In this document: positions 15,004 to 15,205 of the stretch, piece after piece
Layout: each line of letters starts with the position of its first letter
Position numbering within the stretch: position 1 is the first letter of the stretch
Position numbers and translations under genes: made by a program
The notes under the pieces: generated by a model
Told to the model about the DNA's origin: nothing
Database searches by the model: none
The model's input: only the letters and a program-made list of their open reading frames with translations
Source of the DNA: Jeotgalicoccus sp036782755
GTDB lineage: Bacteria > Bacillota > Bacilli > Staphylococcales > Salinicoccaceae
DNA length: 15,205 nucleotides
Direction: 5' to 3'
Assembly: GCA_036782755.1 (NCBI GenBank)
Contig: DAIPYL010000036.1
Span: 1-15,205 of the forward strand

Positions 15004-15205
15004 CAAAAATAGTAGTGAACCTTGATGTAATGCTCGCAAAACGGAAAATGAGCATGACGGAACTCGCCAGTGAAGTCGGCGTAACGATGGCGAACCTGTC
15101 CGTTTTAAAAAACAATAAAGCAAAAGCCGTCCGCTTCTCGACGCTGGAGAAAATATGCGAGGTACTGGACTGCCAGCCCGGAGATATTCTGGAATATAAG
15201 AAGTA
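15000..15205 (+). CDS. Cro/C1-type (XRE) HTH transcriptional regulator, YozG-like, cut at window edge
   Basis: The ATG at 15000 overlaps the DUF2975 stop. The 68 readable residues start MTKIVVNLDVMLAKRKMSMT. They form a compact helix-turn-helix: TELASEVGVTMANLSVLKNNKA is the recognition region (about 20-41), followed by STLEKICEVLDCQPGDILEY, the usual C-terminal block of this family. The window ends two bases (TA) into the next codon, so a TAA or TAG stop would complete it, consistent with the usual 65-75 residues. It probably regulates its own operon together with the membrane partner. Confidence 0.88.
   Translation, partial: MTKIVVNLDVMLAKRKMSMTELASEVGVTMANLSVLKNNKAKAVRFSTLEKICEVLDCQPGDILEYKK

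Overview
The window looks like a near-origin chromosomal segment of a low-to-moderate-GC Gram-positive bacterium in the Staphylococcaceae. The gene content (T-box serS, yybS, gdpP, rplI, dnaB, purA) follows the order known around hutH-serS and dnaB-purA in Staphylococcus. The presence of hutP and the base composition suggest a relative such as Salinicoccus or Jeotgalicoccus rather than S. aureus itself; that placement is an inference from memory, not a search.

Layout: nearly everything is on the minus strand, so transcription runs from high to low coordinates. Positions 14536-15205 (plus strand) carry a small divergent pair, a DUF2975-type membrane protein and a Cro/C1-type HTH protein cut by the window edge. 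Positions 14431-7967 (minus) carry a histidine-utilisation cluster: a promoter overlapped by a cre-like site, hutP, an attenuator, hutH, a YjiH-family transporter, hutU and hutI. Positions 7964-6385 carry a T-box-controlled serS. Positions 6412-1554 carry a tightly packed operon, yybS-gdpP-rplI-dnaB. Positions 1553-99 carry purA, with a paired PurBox operator, its own promoter and an intrinsic terminator. Positions 1-82 hold two copies of a 41-bp repeat whose stems are conserved and whose loop varies.

How it works together: the hut genes take histidine to urocanate (HutH), imidazolonepropionate (HutU) and formiminoglutamate (HutI), with a probable importer beside them. No hutG or other final-step gene is present. 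HutP should sense histidine and prevent termination at the hairpin between hutP and hutH. The leader carries three UAG triplets with exact 4-nt spacers just ahead of that hairpin, the known HutP recognition pattern, and the cre-like site predicts carbon catabolite repression. Three different control systems therefore occur in series in 15 kb: protein-dependent antitermination (hut), tRNA-dependent antitermination (serS) and PurR repression (purA).

Most genes are well-known families. The less ordinary points are the compact HutP circuit in this lineage, the serS promoter abutting the end of hutI, a promoter-like sequence followed by a hairpin at the serS/yybS junction, a perfect 15-bp palindrome between hutP and the divergent HTH operon, an alanine in HutU where the urocanase signature has cysteine, and the 41-bp repeats.
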